Shown one piece after another: positions 40,200 to 49,005 of a stretch of 64,000 nucleotides of DNA. The notes under the pieces were generated by a model. That model saw only the letters and a program-made list of their open reading frames with translations. It ran no database searches and had not been told where the DNA came from. The DNA comes from Myxococcales bacterium (GTDB taxonomy: Bacteria; Myxococcota_A; Bradymonadia; UBA7976; UBA1532): the NCBI GenBank assembly GCA_020633465.1, contig JACKDN010000024.1, positions 1-64,000 of the forward strand, given 5' to 3'. The translations under genes and the position numbers were made by a program. The stretch's first letter is position 1. Each line of letters opens with the position of its first letter.

Positions 40200-42397
40200 C
40201 GCACGCCGCCCTCGGCCCCGCACCCCGCCGGCGCCAGCGTCCGCGGCAGCCGCCCGGCCGCGTCCACGCGCGCGGCGGATCCGAACACGAGGCGCACCAG
40301 GCCGTCGCGGTCCGTCCGCCACCCGGTGATCCCGCGCCGCCGGTAGCGCCGCACCACGTCCGGGTGCGGGAAGCCGTACCGGTTGTCGCGCCCCACGTTG
40401 AAGACCACGCCGCGCGGGCACAGCGCGTCGAGCAACGCCGGGCCGCTGCTGGTGCGGCTGCCGTGGTGGGGGGCCTTCAGCAGCGCCACCGGCCGGGGGC
40501 CGGTCGCCAAGAGCCGCGCCTCGCCGGCCGACTCCAGATCACCGGTCAGCAGCACCGCCGCCCCTGGCCCGTCCACCCGCACCACCAGCGACGCGTCGTT
40601 CTCGCTCAGCCGCGCCGGTGGCCCCGACAGCCGCGTCTGCCAGCGCAGCGCCCCGAGCGCGCCAGCCGGCTCCCCCACCCGGAACGCCACCCCCCGCCGC
40701 GCCCCGGCCGCCCGCGCCGCGCGCCACGGCGGCGACGGCGATCGGCGACCGTTCCACCAGACGGTCCCCACCGGCAGCGCGCCGATCAGCGCCGCCAGCC
40801 CGCCCGTGTGATCCGGATGCAGGTGCGAGATCACGACGTCGTCCAGCCGCGCCACGCCCAGGTGTCGCAGGTGCGCGAACAGGCGGCGCGCCTCGACGTC
40901 CGGCCCGGCGTCCACCAGCAGCGTCCGGCCGCCGCCCCGGACGACGATGGCGTCCCCCTGCCCCACCGGCACCACGTCCAGGGCCTCGGCGGGCGGCCGC
41001 AGCACGCCCCACGCGCCCAGCGCGGCGACCACCGCCAGCGCCGCCGGTCCGCGGCGTCCGGTCGCCACCGCCACCAGCCCCACCAGCGGCAACGCCAGCA
41101 GCGGCGCCGCGTGCGCGCCCACCACCCGCGCCCCGCCGGTGAGCTCGGCCAGCGCCTCGGCCGCCGCGATCAGCACCTCGGCCCCCCACGCGGCCGCGTC
41201 CAGCACGACCGACGTCCACGACGACACCGCCAGGCCCAGCGCGCCCAGCGGCACCAGCACCGTCGCCGCCACCGGCGTCAGCAGCACGTTCGCCAGCGGC
41301 GCGGCCGGCGCCACGGTGCCGAAGTGCCAGGCCTGGATGGGGGCCGTCGCCGCCGAGGCCACCACCGCGGCCAGCACCGCCGCGCGCAGCCCCCGCGCCT
41401 TCGGCGCCAGGCTCAGCAGCGCCGCCACCGCCCCGAAGGACAGCTGGAAGCCGGGCTCGGCCGCCGCCCCCGGCACCGCCGCCATCACCGCCAGCGCGGC
41501 CAGCCCCAGCAGATCCAGGGTGTCCGAGGGCCGCCCCAGCAGCCGCCCGACCACCACCAGGCCCACCATCAGGCCGGCCCGACAGGCGCTCAGCGGGAAC
41601 TGCGCCAGCGCCACGTAGGCGAGCGCCGCGGGCAGCGCCGCCGCCGCGCCCCACCGCCCCGGATCGACCGCCCCCGCGCGCCGGGCCAGCGCCGCGACCA
41701 GCAGCGCGACCACCCAGGCCAGCCCGCCGACGTGCAGGCCGCTGACCGCCAGCAGATGCCCGGTGCCCGTGTCTTCGAGCGCCCGCCGCGCCACCGCCGG
41801 CACCGCCGCCCGGTCGCCCAGCAGCAGCCCGCCAGCAGCCCCGCGCCCGTCCGTCGATCCAGCGCCGCCAGGCGCGCCCGCGCCGCCGCCCGCCCCGGAC
41901 CAGCGCCTCGGCCGCCGCCCCCGCCGGCCGGACCAGGATCAGCGGCCCGCGCGCCCGCGCCACCACGTCGCGGCGCCGCCCTCGGGCCGCGGGATCGTAG
42001 TCCCCGGGCCCCAGCGCGCCCCGCAGCGGCTGCGACGCGCGTACGACGCGCACCCGCGCGCCCTCGGCCAGCCCCGTCGGTCGCCCTTCCAGCCACACCT
42101 CGACCCCGGCCTCGGGCGCGCGCACCGGCCGCACCACGACCTGCCAGCGGTCCCCCCGCGCCGTCACCGACGCCACGTCCGCCTCGAAGGGCGCCCCCGG
42201 CGGCGCCCTCGGGCACGCGCCCGCCGGCGGCCATCGCGCCGGCCGCGCCCGCCGCCAGCAGCGCCCGCGCGTCCCCGTCGCAGCAGCGCCACGAGCAGCG
42301 CGCCCACCACCAGCGCCCACGCCGCGACGGGCGCCGCCTGCCCGACCGCGCCGCCCGCGCCGAACGCCATCGCCACCCTCAGCCAAGGTCGATCCAC
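40196..42397 (-). CDS. comEC: ComEC/Rec2 DNA-uptake channel, frame broken in the N-terminal third
   Basis: About 730 aa when bridged. GTG start 42397; N-terminal membrane helices (VAMAFGAGGAVGQAAPVAAW), an OB-like region (APFEADVASVTARGDRWQVVV), then from ~41800 an intact frame with the competence domain (TGTGHLLAVSGLHVGGLAW) and a C-terminal metallo-beta-lactamase-like domain (VVPVGQGDAIVVRGGG, VISHLHPDHTGGL, LLTGDLE, LKAPHHGSRTSS). ComEC carries single-stranded DNA across the inner membrane in natural transformation. The reading frame shifts three times, near 42290, 42205 and 41855, each time consistent with one extra G or C in a run; the overall length stays a multiple of three. Assembly errors are more likely than a true pseudogene. 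Confidence 0.8.
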
Positions 42398-42404
42398 GGC
42401 CCCT

Positions 42405-42420
42405 CCGTCCGATCGGACGG
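42405..42420. promoter_or_regulatory. 16-bp perfect palindrome in the comEC / membrane-protein divergent gap
   Basis: CCGTCCGATCGGACGG lies 8 bp upstream of the comEC GTG, in the 162-bp divergent intergenic region. Perfect dyads of this size in a divergent gap suit a dimeric regulator. A related half (CTATCGGAC) follows ten bases later. Function not proven. Confidence 0.4.
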
Positions 42421-42559
42421 CCCCCTATCGGACAACGGCGGCGCGTGTTGCGCGCGGCGGCCACTTTTCCCGAAATTTCCCGGTCGCCCCCCTCCGCCGG
42501 CCGCGCCCCCGGGGGTTTTGCTTGGTTCACCCGCCCGGCCCGTGCTAGGAGCCGGCCCC

Positions 42560-43930
42560 ATGCGCCTGCCTGTCATGCTGTTCTTCGTCGGCGCGGCCGT
42601 GTTCGCCGCCTTCGCCGGCGGCCGCCTGAAGATCCACAGCGACGACAACCACTTCGTGTACCTCGCCGACGCCTTCCTGCAGGGCAAGGTCGAGCTGACC
42701 CGTCAGCCGCATCATCAGAACGACTGGGCCAGCTACGACGTGCTGCAGCTGAAGGGGGCCTCGGCCGAGCAGTACGGCGAGCAGGTGAAGGGCTTCTTCA
42801 CCCACCGATCGGGCAAGCCCAACCAGTTCCGCACGCTGGCCGGCGACGAGATCGACATCCCCCGGCGCGACCGCGGCGCCAGCGAGCGGCGCTACTTCGT
42901 CTCGTTCCCGCCGATGCCCGCGGTGCTGATGATGCCCTTCGTCGCGGCGGTGGGGTACGGCGCCAACGACGTCCTCTTCACCGTCCTCTTCGCCGGCCTC
43001 AACGTGATGCTGATCTTCTTGTGGCTCGAGCGCCTGCGCGATCTCGGCCACAGCCAGCGCAGCACCCGCGAGAACCTCTGGCTGACCGTCTTCTTCGCCT
43101 TCGGCAGCGCCCACCTGTGGTGCGCCGTGCTCGGCCAGGTGTGGTTCACCGCGCTCATCGTCGGCGTCACCTTCAACCTGCTCTATCTCTACTTCGCGGT
43201 GGACGCCCGACGCCCGCTCCTGGCCGGCCTGTGCCTCGCGGCGGCCTTCTCCACCCGCGCCTCACTGCTGTTCGCGGCCGTCTTCTTCTACCTGCAGCTG
43301 TTCTTCCCCAACGACGGCGAGCGCCGCTCGACCCGCGATCTGATCAACCGCTTCGTGGCCTTCAGCACCCCGTGCGTGCTCGTGGGCGTCGCGCTCCTGC
43401 TCTACAACCACGCCCGCTTCGACCGCCTCACCGAGTTCGGCCACCTCTACCTGGCCAACGGCACCCTGCCCCGTATCCGCGACTTCGGGCTGTTCCACCC
43501 GAACTTCCTCGCCCGCAACCTGACCGCGGCCTTCACCCTCACCCCGCGCATCACCCCCGACGCGCCCTACGTCGAGATCAGCCGCCACGGCATGAGCCTG
43601 CTGCTCACCTCGCCGGCCCTCGCCCTCGTCCTGTGGCCGGTGCGCCGCGTGCCCCTCGCCCGGGCCCTGGGCATCAGCGCCCTGGTCATCGCGGTGCCGA
43701 TCTTCTTCTATCAGAACACCGGCTGGGAGCAGTTCGGCTTCCGCTTCTCCCTCGACTTCCTGCCCTACCTCACCGGCTGCCTCGCCCTCGGCGGCCGCCC
43801 GCTCACCCGCTGGGTGCAGGCGGCGATCATCGCCGGCGTCCTGGTCAACGCCTTCGGCGCCGTCACCTTCAAGCGCGGCGGCATGGGCAAGCTGTACGGC
43901 AACTTCATGACCGAAGAGCCCACCCGCTGA
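42560..43930 (+). CDS. GT-C-like polytopic membrane glycosyltransferase (putative)
   Basis: 456-aa membrane protein with about ten hydrophobic segments. A first lumenal loop after TM1 carries acidic and His residues (IHSDDNHFVYLADAFLQGK), as in dolichyl/undecaprenyl-phosphate-sugar-dependent GT-C enzymes; later come WLERLRDLGHSQRS, FSTRASLLFAAVF and a C-terminal VRRVPLARALGISA. The exact family and sugar are not recognisable. ATG with AGGAG 8 nt upstream. Followed by a terminator-like hairpin. Confidence 0.6.
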   Translation: MRLPVMLFFVGAAVFAAFAGGRLKIHSDDNHFVYLADAFLQGKVELTRQPHHQNDWASYDVLQLKGASAEQYGEQVKGFFTHRSGKPNQFRTLAGDEIDIPRRDRGASERRYFVSFPPMPAVLMMPFVAAVGYGANDVLFTVLFAGLNVMLIFLWLERLRDLGHSQRSTRENLWLTVFFAFGSAHLWCAVLGQVWFTALIVGVTFNLLYLYFAVDARRPLLAGLCLAAAFSTRASLLFAAVFFYLQLFFPNDGERRSTRDLINRFVAFSTPCVLVGVALLLYNHARFDRLTEFGHLYLANGTLPRIRDFGLFHPNFLARNLTAAFTLTPRITPDAPYVEISRHGMSLLLTSPALALVLWPVRRVPLARALGISALVIAVPIFFYQNTGWEQFGFRFSLDFLPYLTGCLALGGRPLTRWVQAAIIAGVLVNAFGAVTFKRGGMGKLYGNFMTEEPTR

Positions 43931-43937
43931 GCGGGCC

Positions 43938-43960
43938 TCGCGGCGCGCCGCGACCCTTTT
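43938..43960 (+). terminator. Intrinsic-terminator-like palindrome plus T-run
   Basis: TCGCGGCG/CGCCGCGA (43938-43953), a perfect 16-bp palindrome, is followed by CCCTTTT, 7 bp after the stop of the GT-C-like gene. The T-run is short. GCGACC-CTTTT-GGTCGC offers an alternative hairpin. Confidence 0.5.
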
Positions 43961-43987
43961 GGTCGCCCGCCGACCGGGTGCTATAAC
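43959..43987 (+). promoter_or_regulatory. Candidate sigma-70-type promoter for the receiver/J-domain gene
   Basis: TTGGTC (43959-43964) and TATAAC (43982-43987) are separated by exactly 17 bp, 84 bp before the ATG at 44072. TATAAC is unusually AT-rich for this region. Confidence 0.45.
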
Positions 43988-44071
43988 ATCGGGCAGCGTC
44001 CGGCGAACCCCGCGCACCGCCGGGCCCCGGACCACCCGTTCCCCGGCCAGCGCCGGGCCAAGAGGCGGTGC

Positions 44072-45940
44072 ATGGCGTCGGCACACGTCCTGGTCATCGA
44101 GGACAACCCCCGCATCGGCGGCAAGCTGGTCGAGGTGCTCGAGGCGCGTGGCTTCGGCGCCACCCTCGCCACCGACGCCGCCAACGGGCTGGCCCTCTTT
44201 CGCGCGATGCGCCCCGACGCCGTCCTGCTCGAGCTGCTGGTGCCCGGCGAGTCCGGTGATCTCGTCTCGGCCCTGCGCGCCCTCGACGACGAGGTGCCGC
44301 TGCTGATCATGTCCACCTCGCCCGCCGCCGGCCGCCAGCTCGCCGAGCGCGACGCCGGCCGCGTGCAGGGCTTCCTGCTCAAGCCCTTCCGCGTGCCCGC
44401 CCTGCTCGACGCCCTCGGGCGCGCCCTCGATCTCGGCGGCTCGGCCCCCGATCCCCGCGTGCCCGCCCAGCGCACCGGCGCCCTCGACGACGATCACTCC
44501 TTCGCCACGGTCCTGCTCGACGCCGTCGTCGCCGGCGCCACCGGCGTCCTGCGCATGGAGAAGGACGGCGTCCGCCGCGCCGTGTACCTGGTCAACGGCC
44601 TGCCCGTCTTCGCCGAGAGCAACCTGCTCGGCGAGACCTTCGGGCGCTACCTGCTGCACCGCGGCGTCATCGACCGCGCCCAGTACGCCCAGGTGCAGGC
44701 CCACATGCGCGCCGCCGGCGTCCGGCAGGGCGAGGCCCTCGTCGCCCTCGGCATCCTCGAGGACCACGAGGTCTACGGCCTGCTGCGCGGGCAGGTGCGC
44801 GAGCGCGTCATCCGCTGCTTCGACTGGCCCGGCGCCACCTTCGCCTTCCACGCCGACGACACCTTCGTCGACGAGAAGCTGCTGTTCCCGATGAACCCGA
44901 TGAACCTGCTGGTCGAGGGCACCGCCCGCCGGCTCAGCCCGCGCCTCTTGCAGGCCTGGTTCGACACCCACCGCGATCAGCGCGTCGCCCTGACCCCGCG
45001 CGCCGAGCCCCTCGCGCCCTACCTGGCCCGGCTGCAGCGCGATCCGCCCCTGGCCGCCGTCCTCGCCGATCGCCCGACCGTCGACGCCGTCGCCCGGGCC
45101 CTGCGGCTTGTCGAGACGCGGGCCGCCGCCATCCTGCGCGCCCTGTCCGATCTCGACGTCGTCGAGGTGGGCGCCCCGGCCCTGGGCGCCGACGACACCG
45201 TGGCCGTCCTCGCAGACGAGCCCACCTCACCCGACGAGGCCCGCGGTGCGGTGGCCTTCGACGATCCCCGCGACGTCGATCACGCCACCCCGTCGCCGCC
45301 CGATCCCGTCGCGCGCCGCGTCTTCGCCCGCTACCTGGCCACCCGCGGTGGCGATCACTTCTCGGTGCTGGGCCTGCCGCGCGACGCCGACGGCGAAGCG
45401 GTCGAGGCCGCGTGGTTGGCGCTCAGCCGCGACTTCCACCCCGACGTCTTCGCCGCCCACCCCGACTCCGAGGTCCGCGCCCGCGCCAAGGAGATCTTCG
45501 TGCGGGGCAGCGTCGCCTTCGGCGTCCTGGCCGACGAAGCGGGCCGCGCGGCGTACCGGGCCAGCCTGCGCCCGGCCCGCCCCGACTCCACCCTGCGCAG
45601 CATGGACGCCGAGGCCCACTACCTCGAGGGCGAGCGGCTCTTGACCTCGGGCGACGCGGTCGGCGCGCGCGATGCCTTCGCCCGCGCCCGCGCCGGCGAT
45701 CCCGACGAGCCGCTCTACGAGATGTACCTCGGCTGGGCCGCCTGGCGCGCGGCGCCCGACGCCGCCACCCGCTCCGACGCCGAGGCCCTGCTGCGCCGCG
45801 CCGTCGAGCGCGATCCGGCCAACGCCCTCGGCCACGCGCTGCTGGCCCGACTGTGCGCCGCCGACGACCGCGCCGGCGAGGCGGCCGACCACGAGGCGCG
45901 CGCCGAGCGCCTCGGCGCGCGCCCGTCCGCCGTCAGGTGA
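44072..45940 (+). CDS. Pseudo-receiver - DUF4388 (PATAN-like) - J-domain - TPR signalling protein
   Basis: 622-aa multidomain protein. Residues 1-120 form a response-regulator receiver: acid pair in VIEDNP, switch T/S, and K109-like lysine in FLLKPFR. The phosphoacceptor position, however, is Glu (E54 in VLLELLVPG), so it may be locked or unphosphorylated. Residues ~140-290 are a DUF4388/PATAN-like segment (TGVLRMEKDGVRRAVYLVNGLPVFAESNLLGE). Residues ~430-500 are a J domain with an intact HPD (SRDFHPDVF), the rest TPR-like. Such proteins are common in Myxococcota, where they serve polarity and motility signalling. The gene overlaps the next by 4 bases (GTGA). Confidence 0.8.
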   Translation: MASAHVLVIEDNPRIGGKLVEVLEARGFGATLATDAANGLALFRAMRPDAVLLELLVPGESGDLVSALRALDDEVPLLIMSTSPAAGRQLAERDAGRVQGFLLKPFRVPALLDALGRALDLGGSAPDPRVPAQRTGALDDDHSFATVLLDAVVAGATGVLRMEKDGVRRAVYLVNGLPVFAESNLLGETFGRYLLHRGVIDRAQYAQVQAHMRAAGVRQGEALVALGILEDHEVYGLLRGQVRERVIRCFDWPGATFAFHADDTFVDEKLLFPMNPMNLLVEGTARRLSPRLLQAWFDTHRDQRVALTPRAEPLAPYLARLQRDPPLAAVLADRPTVDAVARALRLVETRAAAILRALSDLDVVEVGAPALGADDTVAVLADEPTSPDEARGAVAFDDPRDVDHATPSPPDPVARRVFARYLATRGGDHFSVLGLPRDADGEAVEAAWLALSRDFHPDVFAAHPDSEVRARAKEIFVRGSVAFGVLADEAGRAAYRASLRPARPDSTLRSMDAEAHYLEGERLLTSGDAVGARDAFARARAGDPDEPLYEMYLGWAAWRAAPDAATRSDAEALLRRAVERDPANALGHALLARLCAADDRAGEAADHEARAERLGARPSAVR

Positions 45941-48327
45941 GCGGCCGCCGCCCCGACGACGCCGACCTCGAGCTGGTCGAGCGCACCGGCGCCCACGCGC
46001 CCGCCGACGAGGGCGGGGCCTTCGACACGCGCGGCGAGGTCGTCATCGACGGGGCCCCCGACGATCCCGAGGACGCCTCGGCCATCCTCGATCCCATCGA
46101 GCTGGCGCTGCTGCAGGATCCCGGCGAGCTGCCCGACGAGGCCCCCAACGACCGCACGGTGGCCCACGATCCCGAGCTCTTCGCCGCGGTGCCCGATCCC
46201 GAGGATCTGCCCGAGCCCCAGGCGATGTTGATCGATCCGGCCCACCTCGCGCTCAGCCAGGCGCCGACCGGCTTCATGCCGGCCCGCAAGGTGGTGCTGC
46301 CCCCGCCCGACGCGCGGCCGGGCCCCCCGGCGGGCGCCGAGGACGATCCCGTCTTCGAGGTGGGCGATCTCACCGGCCTCGAAGAGCTGCCCGACGTCGA
46401 CGACATCCCCGATCCCGAGGCGCGCCCTCGCGCCGCGGCGCGCCCCGTCGCGCCCGTCGCCCCCGCGCAGCCGGTGAAGCGGGCCCCGGCCCAGCCGGCG
46501 CGCAAGGCCGCGCCCGCGGGCGGCCCCCGCAAGAAGCGCAAGAAGGCGCCCCCGGCCGCCCAGCCGGCCAAGCGGCGCCACCGGCCCGTCCCCGCGCCGG
46601 CCCCGCGCCCCGCCCCCGCCGACGACGAGCCGTCGATCATCGTCCAGCGCGCGGCCCCGCGCGGCGACGATCCCATCGGCACCAACGTGCTGACCTCGGT
46701 CTTCGAGCCCCAGCCCGAGGTGCGGGCGCACCTGCCTCGCGCCCGGCTGGTCGCGCGCGGCGGCGATCACGAAGGCAAGGCCTGGTACCTCAACCGCAAC
46801 CGCACCACCATCGGCCGCGGCACCGACAACGACATCGTCCTGCTCGACATCGCCGTCAGCCGCCACCACCTGCGCATCGATCGCCACGCCGATGGCTTCC
46901 GCCTGCTCGATCTGCAGAGCGGCAACGGCACCTACATCAACGGCCGCCGCGTGCTCGACACCGAGCTGTACGACGGCGACGCGATCGAGGTGGGCAACCT
47001 GGTGCTGGGGTTCAGCACCGTCGGCGCGCCGCGCCAGCGACCCACGGGCCTGCGCGAGGCGGTCACCGATCCCAGCATCGCCGCGCCCCGCAGCCCCACG
47101 CCCACGCGGCGCTTCCCGGTGATGTGGATCGCGCTGTCGGCCCTGACGGCGTTCGTCACCGTCGTCGTGACGATGACCATCATCCGCTCGGTCCGCGCGC
47201 CCGCGCCCACGGCGGCGGATCCGGCGCAGGCCGCCCCCTGGGTGGCCCGCGCCGACACGGCCATCGCGCAGAAGGCGTGGGATCAGGCCCGCCAGGATCT
47301 CGAGGTGGCGCAGAAGCTGGCCCCCGACGCGCCGGCCATCGCCGAGCGGCTCGGCGTCGTCGAGCGCGAGGCCGCGCACGCCGCGACGCTGCAGGCGGCG
47401 CGCGCGTTGGTCGAGCGGGGCGAGCCGGTGGCCGCGGTGGACGCCCGCCTCGACGCCATCCCCGCCGACAGCGTCTACGCCGCCGACGCCCGCGCCCTGC
47501 GCGACGCCGCGCGCGCCGCCGCGGTCGACCGCCTGGTCGAGAAGGCCGAGGCCGCGCGGGCCCGCGGCCACCTCGCCGCGGCCCGCCGCCTCGCCGAGCA
47601 GGTGCTGGCCGACGACGCCGGCCACGCCGGGGCGCGCCGCGTGCTGGCCGCGGTGGACGCCGCCGAGAGCGGCGAGCCCGACGCGGCCGCCCCCGAGCCG
47701 GACCGGCCGGCCAAGGAGCCCGAGCCCGAGCGCCGCGCCGTCGACGCCGACGAGCTCGCCCGCCGGGATCTGGCCGAGGGCACGCGGCAGTACCGGCGCG
47801 AGCGCATCGACGCCGCCGTGCAGGCCTTCGAGCGGGCGGCGAAGCGGGGCGCGGGCAAGGGCCTCACCCGCCAGGCCGAGGAGCGGGCGCGCTGGGCCCG
47901 CGACTTCGCCCGCGCCTGGCGCGACGGCAAGGCCGCCGCCGAGGCGCGCCGCGTGGTCGAGGCCATCCGCCGCCTCGAAGAGGCCCGCGGGCTCGACCGC
48001 CGCCTCGGGGGGCACCACGCGGCGGCCATCCAGAAGGTGCTCGTCGAGCCCTGGTACCTCGACGCCGCGCGCGCCTTCTACGAGAAGCGCTACACCGACG
48101 CCGCGCGCCGCACCGCCCAGGTGCTGCGCGCCGCACCCGATCACAGCCTCGCCGGCAAGCTGCGGCAGCGCATCGAGCGGCAGGCCGACGACCTCTACGC
48201 CGAGGCGCGCCGCCTGCGCGCCAGCGATCCGGCGCGCGCCCGGCGGCTGCTGGCCGACGTCGTCAAGATGGCGGGGAAGGGATCGAGCCTCGCGCGGGAC
48301 GCCGAGGCGCTGTCCCGCGACCTGTGA
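45937..48327 (+). CDS. FHA-domain protein with membrane segment and TPR-like C-terminus
   Basis: 796-aa protein. N-terminal ~230 residues are acidic, then Pro/Lys/Arg-rich disordered sequence. The FHA domain spans ~270-365 (TTIGRGTDNDIVLLDIAVSRHHLRI, LLDLQSGNGTYINGRRV, with the canonical GR, SRHH and NGT motifs). One transmembrane helix (VMWIALSALTAFVTVVVTMTII, ~390-412) follows, then a long helical TPR-like periplasmic part with Ala/Arg-rich repeats to the end. Binds phosphothreonine partners and probably bridges kinase signalling to the envelope. GTG start at 45937 overlaps the upstream stop, so it is coupled to the receiver/J-domain protein. Confidence 0.8.
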   Translation: MSGRRPDDADLELVERTGAHAPADEGGAFDTRGEVVIDGAPDDPEDASAILDPIELALLQDPGELPDEAPNDRTVAHDPELFAAVPDPEDLPEPQAMLIDPAHLALSQAPTGFMPARKVVLPPPDARPGPPAGAEDDPVFEVGDLTGLEELPDVDDIPDPEARPRAAARPVAPVAPAQPVKRAPAQPARKAAPAGGPRKKRKKAPPAAQPAKRRHRPVPAPAPRPAPADDEPSIIVQRAAPRGDDPIGTNVLTSVFEPQPEVRAHLPRARLVARGGDHEGKAWYLNRNRTTIGRGTDNDIVLLDIAVSRHHLRIDRHADGFRLLDLQSGNGTYINGRRVLDTELYDGDAIEVGNLVLGFSTVGAPRQRPTGLREAVTDPSIAAPRSPTPTRRFPVMWIALSALTAFVTVVVTMTIIRSVRAPAPTAADPAQAAPWVARADTAIAQKAWDQARQDLEVAQKLAPDAPAIAERLGVVEREAAHAATLQAARALVERGEPVAAVDARLDAIPADSVYAADARALRDAARAAAVDRLVEKAEAARARGHLAAARRLAEQVLADDAGHAGARRVLAAVDAAESGEPDAAAPEPDRPAKEPEPERRAVDADELARRDLAEGTRQYRRERIDAAVQAFERAAKRGAGKGLTRQAEERARWARDFARAWRDGKAAAEARRVVEAIRRLEEARGLDRRLGGHHAAAIQKVLVEPWYLDAARAFYEKRYTDAARRTAQVLRAAPDHSLAGKLRQRIERQADDLYAEARRLRASDPARARRLLADVVKMAGKGSSLARDAEALSRDL

Positions 48328-48342
48328 GGCGGCCGGGCGGGG

Positions 48343-48777
48343 TCAGCCCTCGTCGTCGTCGTCTTCCGACGCCGCCGCCTCGGCGGGGTCCGGCCGACCC
48401 TGCAGCAGCCGCTTCACCTTGGCCTGCAGCACCGCGACGTCGAAGGGCTTGTCGAGGTGATCGTCCGCCCCGTACAGCGGCGCCGTCATCTCGTTGATCG
48501 ACTTGCCGATGCCGGTCAGCATCAGCACGGCGATGTCGTCGTAATCCGCCTTGCTGCGGATGTACTTGCACACCTCCCACCCCTTGAACTCGGGCATCCA
48601 GACGTCGAGGACGACCAGATCCGGGTGGTGCTCGACGATGCGCTCGATGGTCTCTTCGCCGTCCTTCGCCTCGATGATGTCGGCGTCGAACGAGGCCAGC
48701 GCGCGCCGCACCATCCGCCGCATCTCGGCGTCGTCGTCGGCCAGCAGGATGGTCTTGCGATCGGCTGCGTCGGTCAC
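48343..48777 (-). CDS. Single-domain response regulator
   Basis: 144-aa CheY-like receiver without an output domain: acidic pocket LLADDDAEM, phosphoacceptor Asp in LVVLDVWMPEFKG, switch Thr in LMLTGIGKS, and Lys in DHLDKPFD; a short acidic tail (ASEDDDDEG) follows. It relays phosphate from an unlinked histidine kinase. GTG start at 48777. Upstream on its strand lies a perfect TTGACA (48832-48827), though no good -10 box follows. It converges with the FHA gene, 15 bp apart. Confidence 0.88.
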   Translation of the reverse strand: MTDAADRKTILLADDDAEMRRMVRRALASFDADIIEAKDGEETIERIVEHHPDLVVLDVWMPEFKGWEVCKYIRSKADYDDIAVLMLTGIGKSINEMTAPLYGADDHLDKPFDVAVLQAKVKRLLQGRPDPAEAAASEDDDDEG

Positions 48778-48925
48778 GAAGTACCCCCGTGGTCTGACGC
48801 TCCGGTTTCGCCCGCAGCGCACCGGTTGTCAAGATCGCCCGACGGGTGGCCGACGGATCGGGGCAGGCCGCGGGCCGGGCATGAATCCGGCCACCGCGCG
48901 GTTGACTCCGATTGCGGGCGGCGAT

Positions 48926-48955
48926 TTGGTTGCGCCTCGCCCCTGCCCGTACACT
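48926..48955 (+). promoter_or_regulatory. Candidate promoter for the C-terminal processing protease gene
   Basis: TTGGTT (48926-48931) and TACACT (48950-48955) with 18-bp spacing, 51 bp before the ATG, in the divergent gap with the response regulator gene. The -35 resembles TTGGTC of the promoter at 43959. Confidence 0.4.
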
Positions 48956-49005
48956 TCGAAGGCCCGGCGACCGATGAGGGGGCCCCGGCTCCCACGCGAG
49001 GATCA

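Noticed and set aside
42510..42545. TTGGTT-17-CTAGGA promoter before the GT-C-like gene
   Set aside because: The would-be -10 overlaps the Shine-Dalgarno AGGAG of the same gene, leaving no room for a transcript start.
48827..48832. Strong minus-strand promoter for the response regulator
   Set aside because: TTGACA is perfect, but at 16-18 bp spacing only GC-rich, non -10-like sequence follows, so it was not listed as a promoter.
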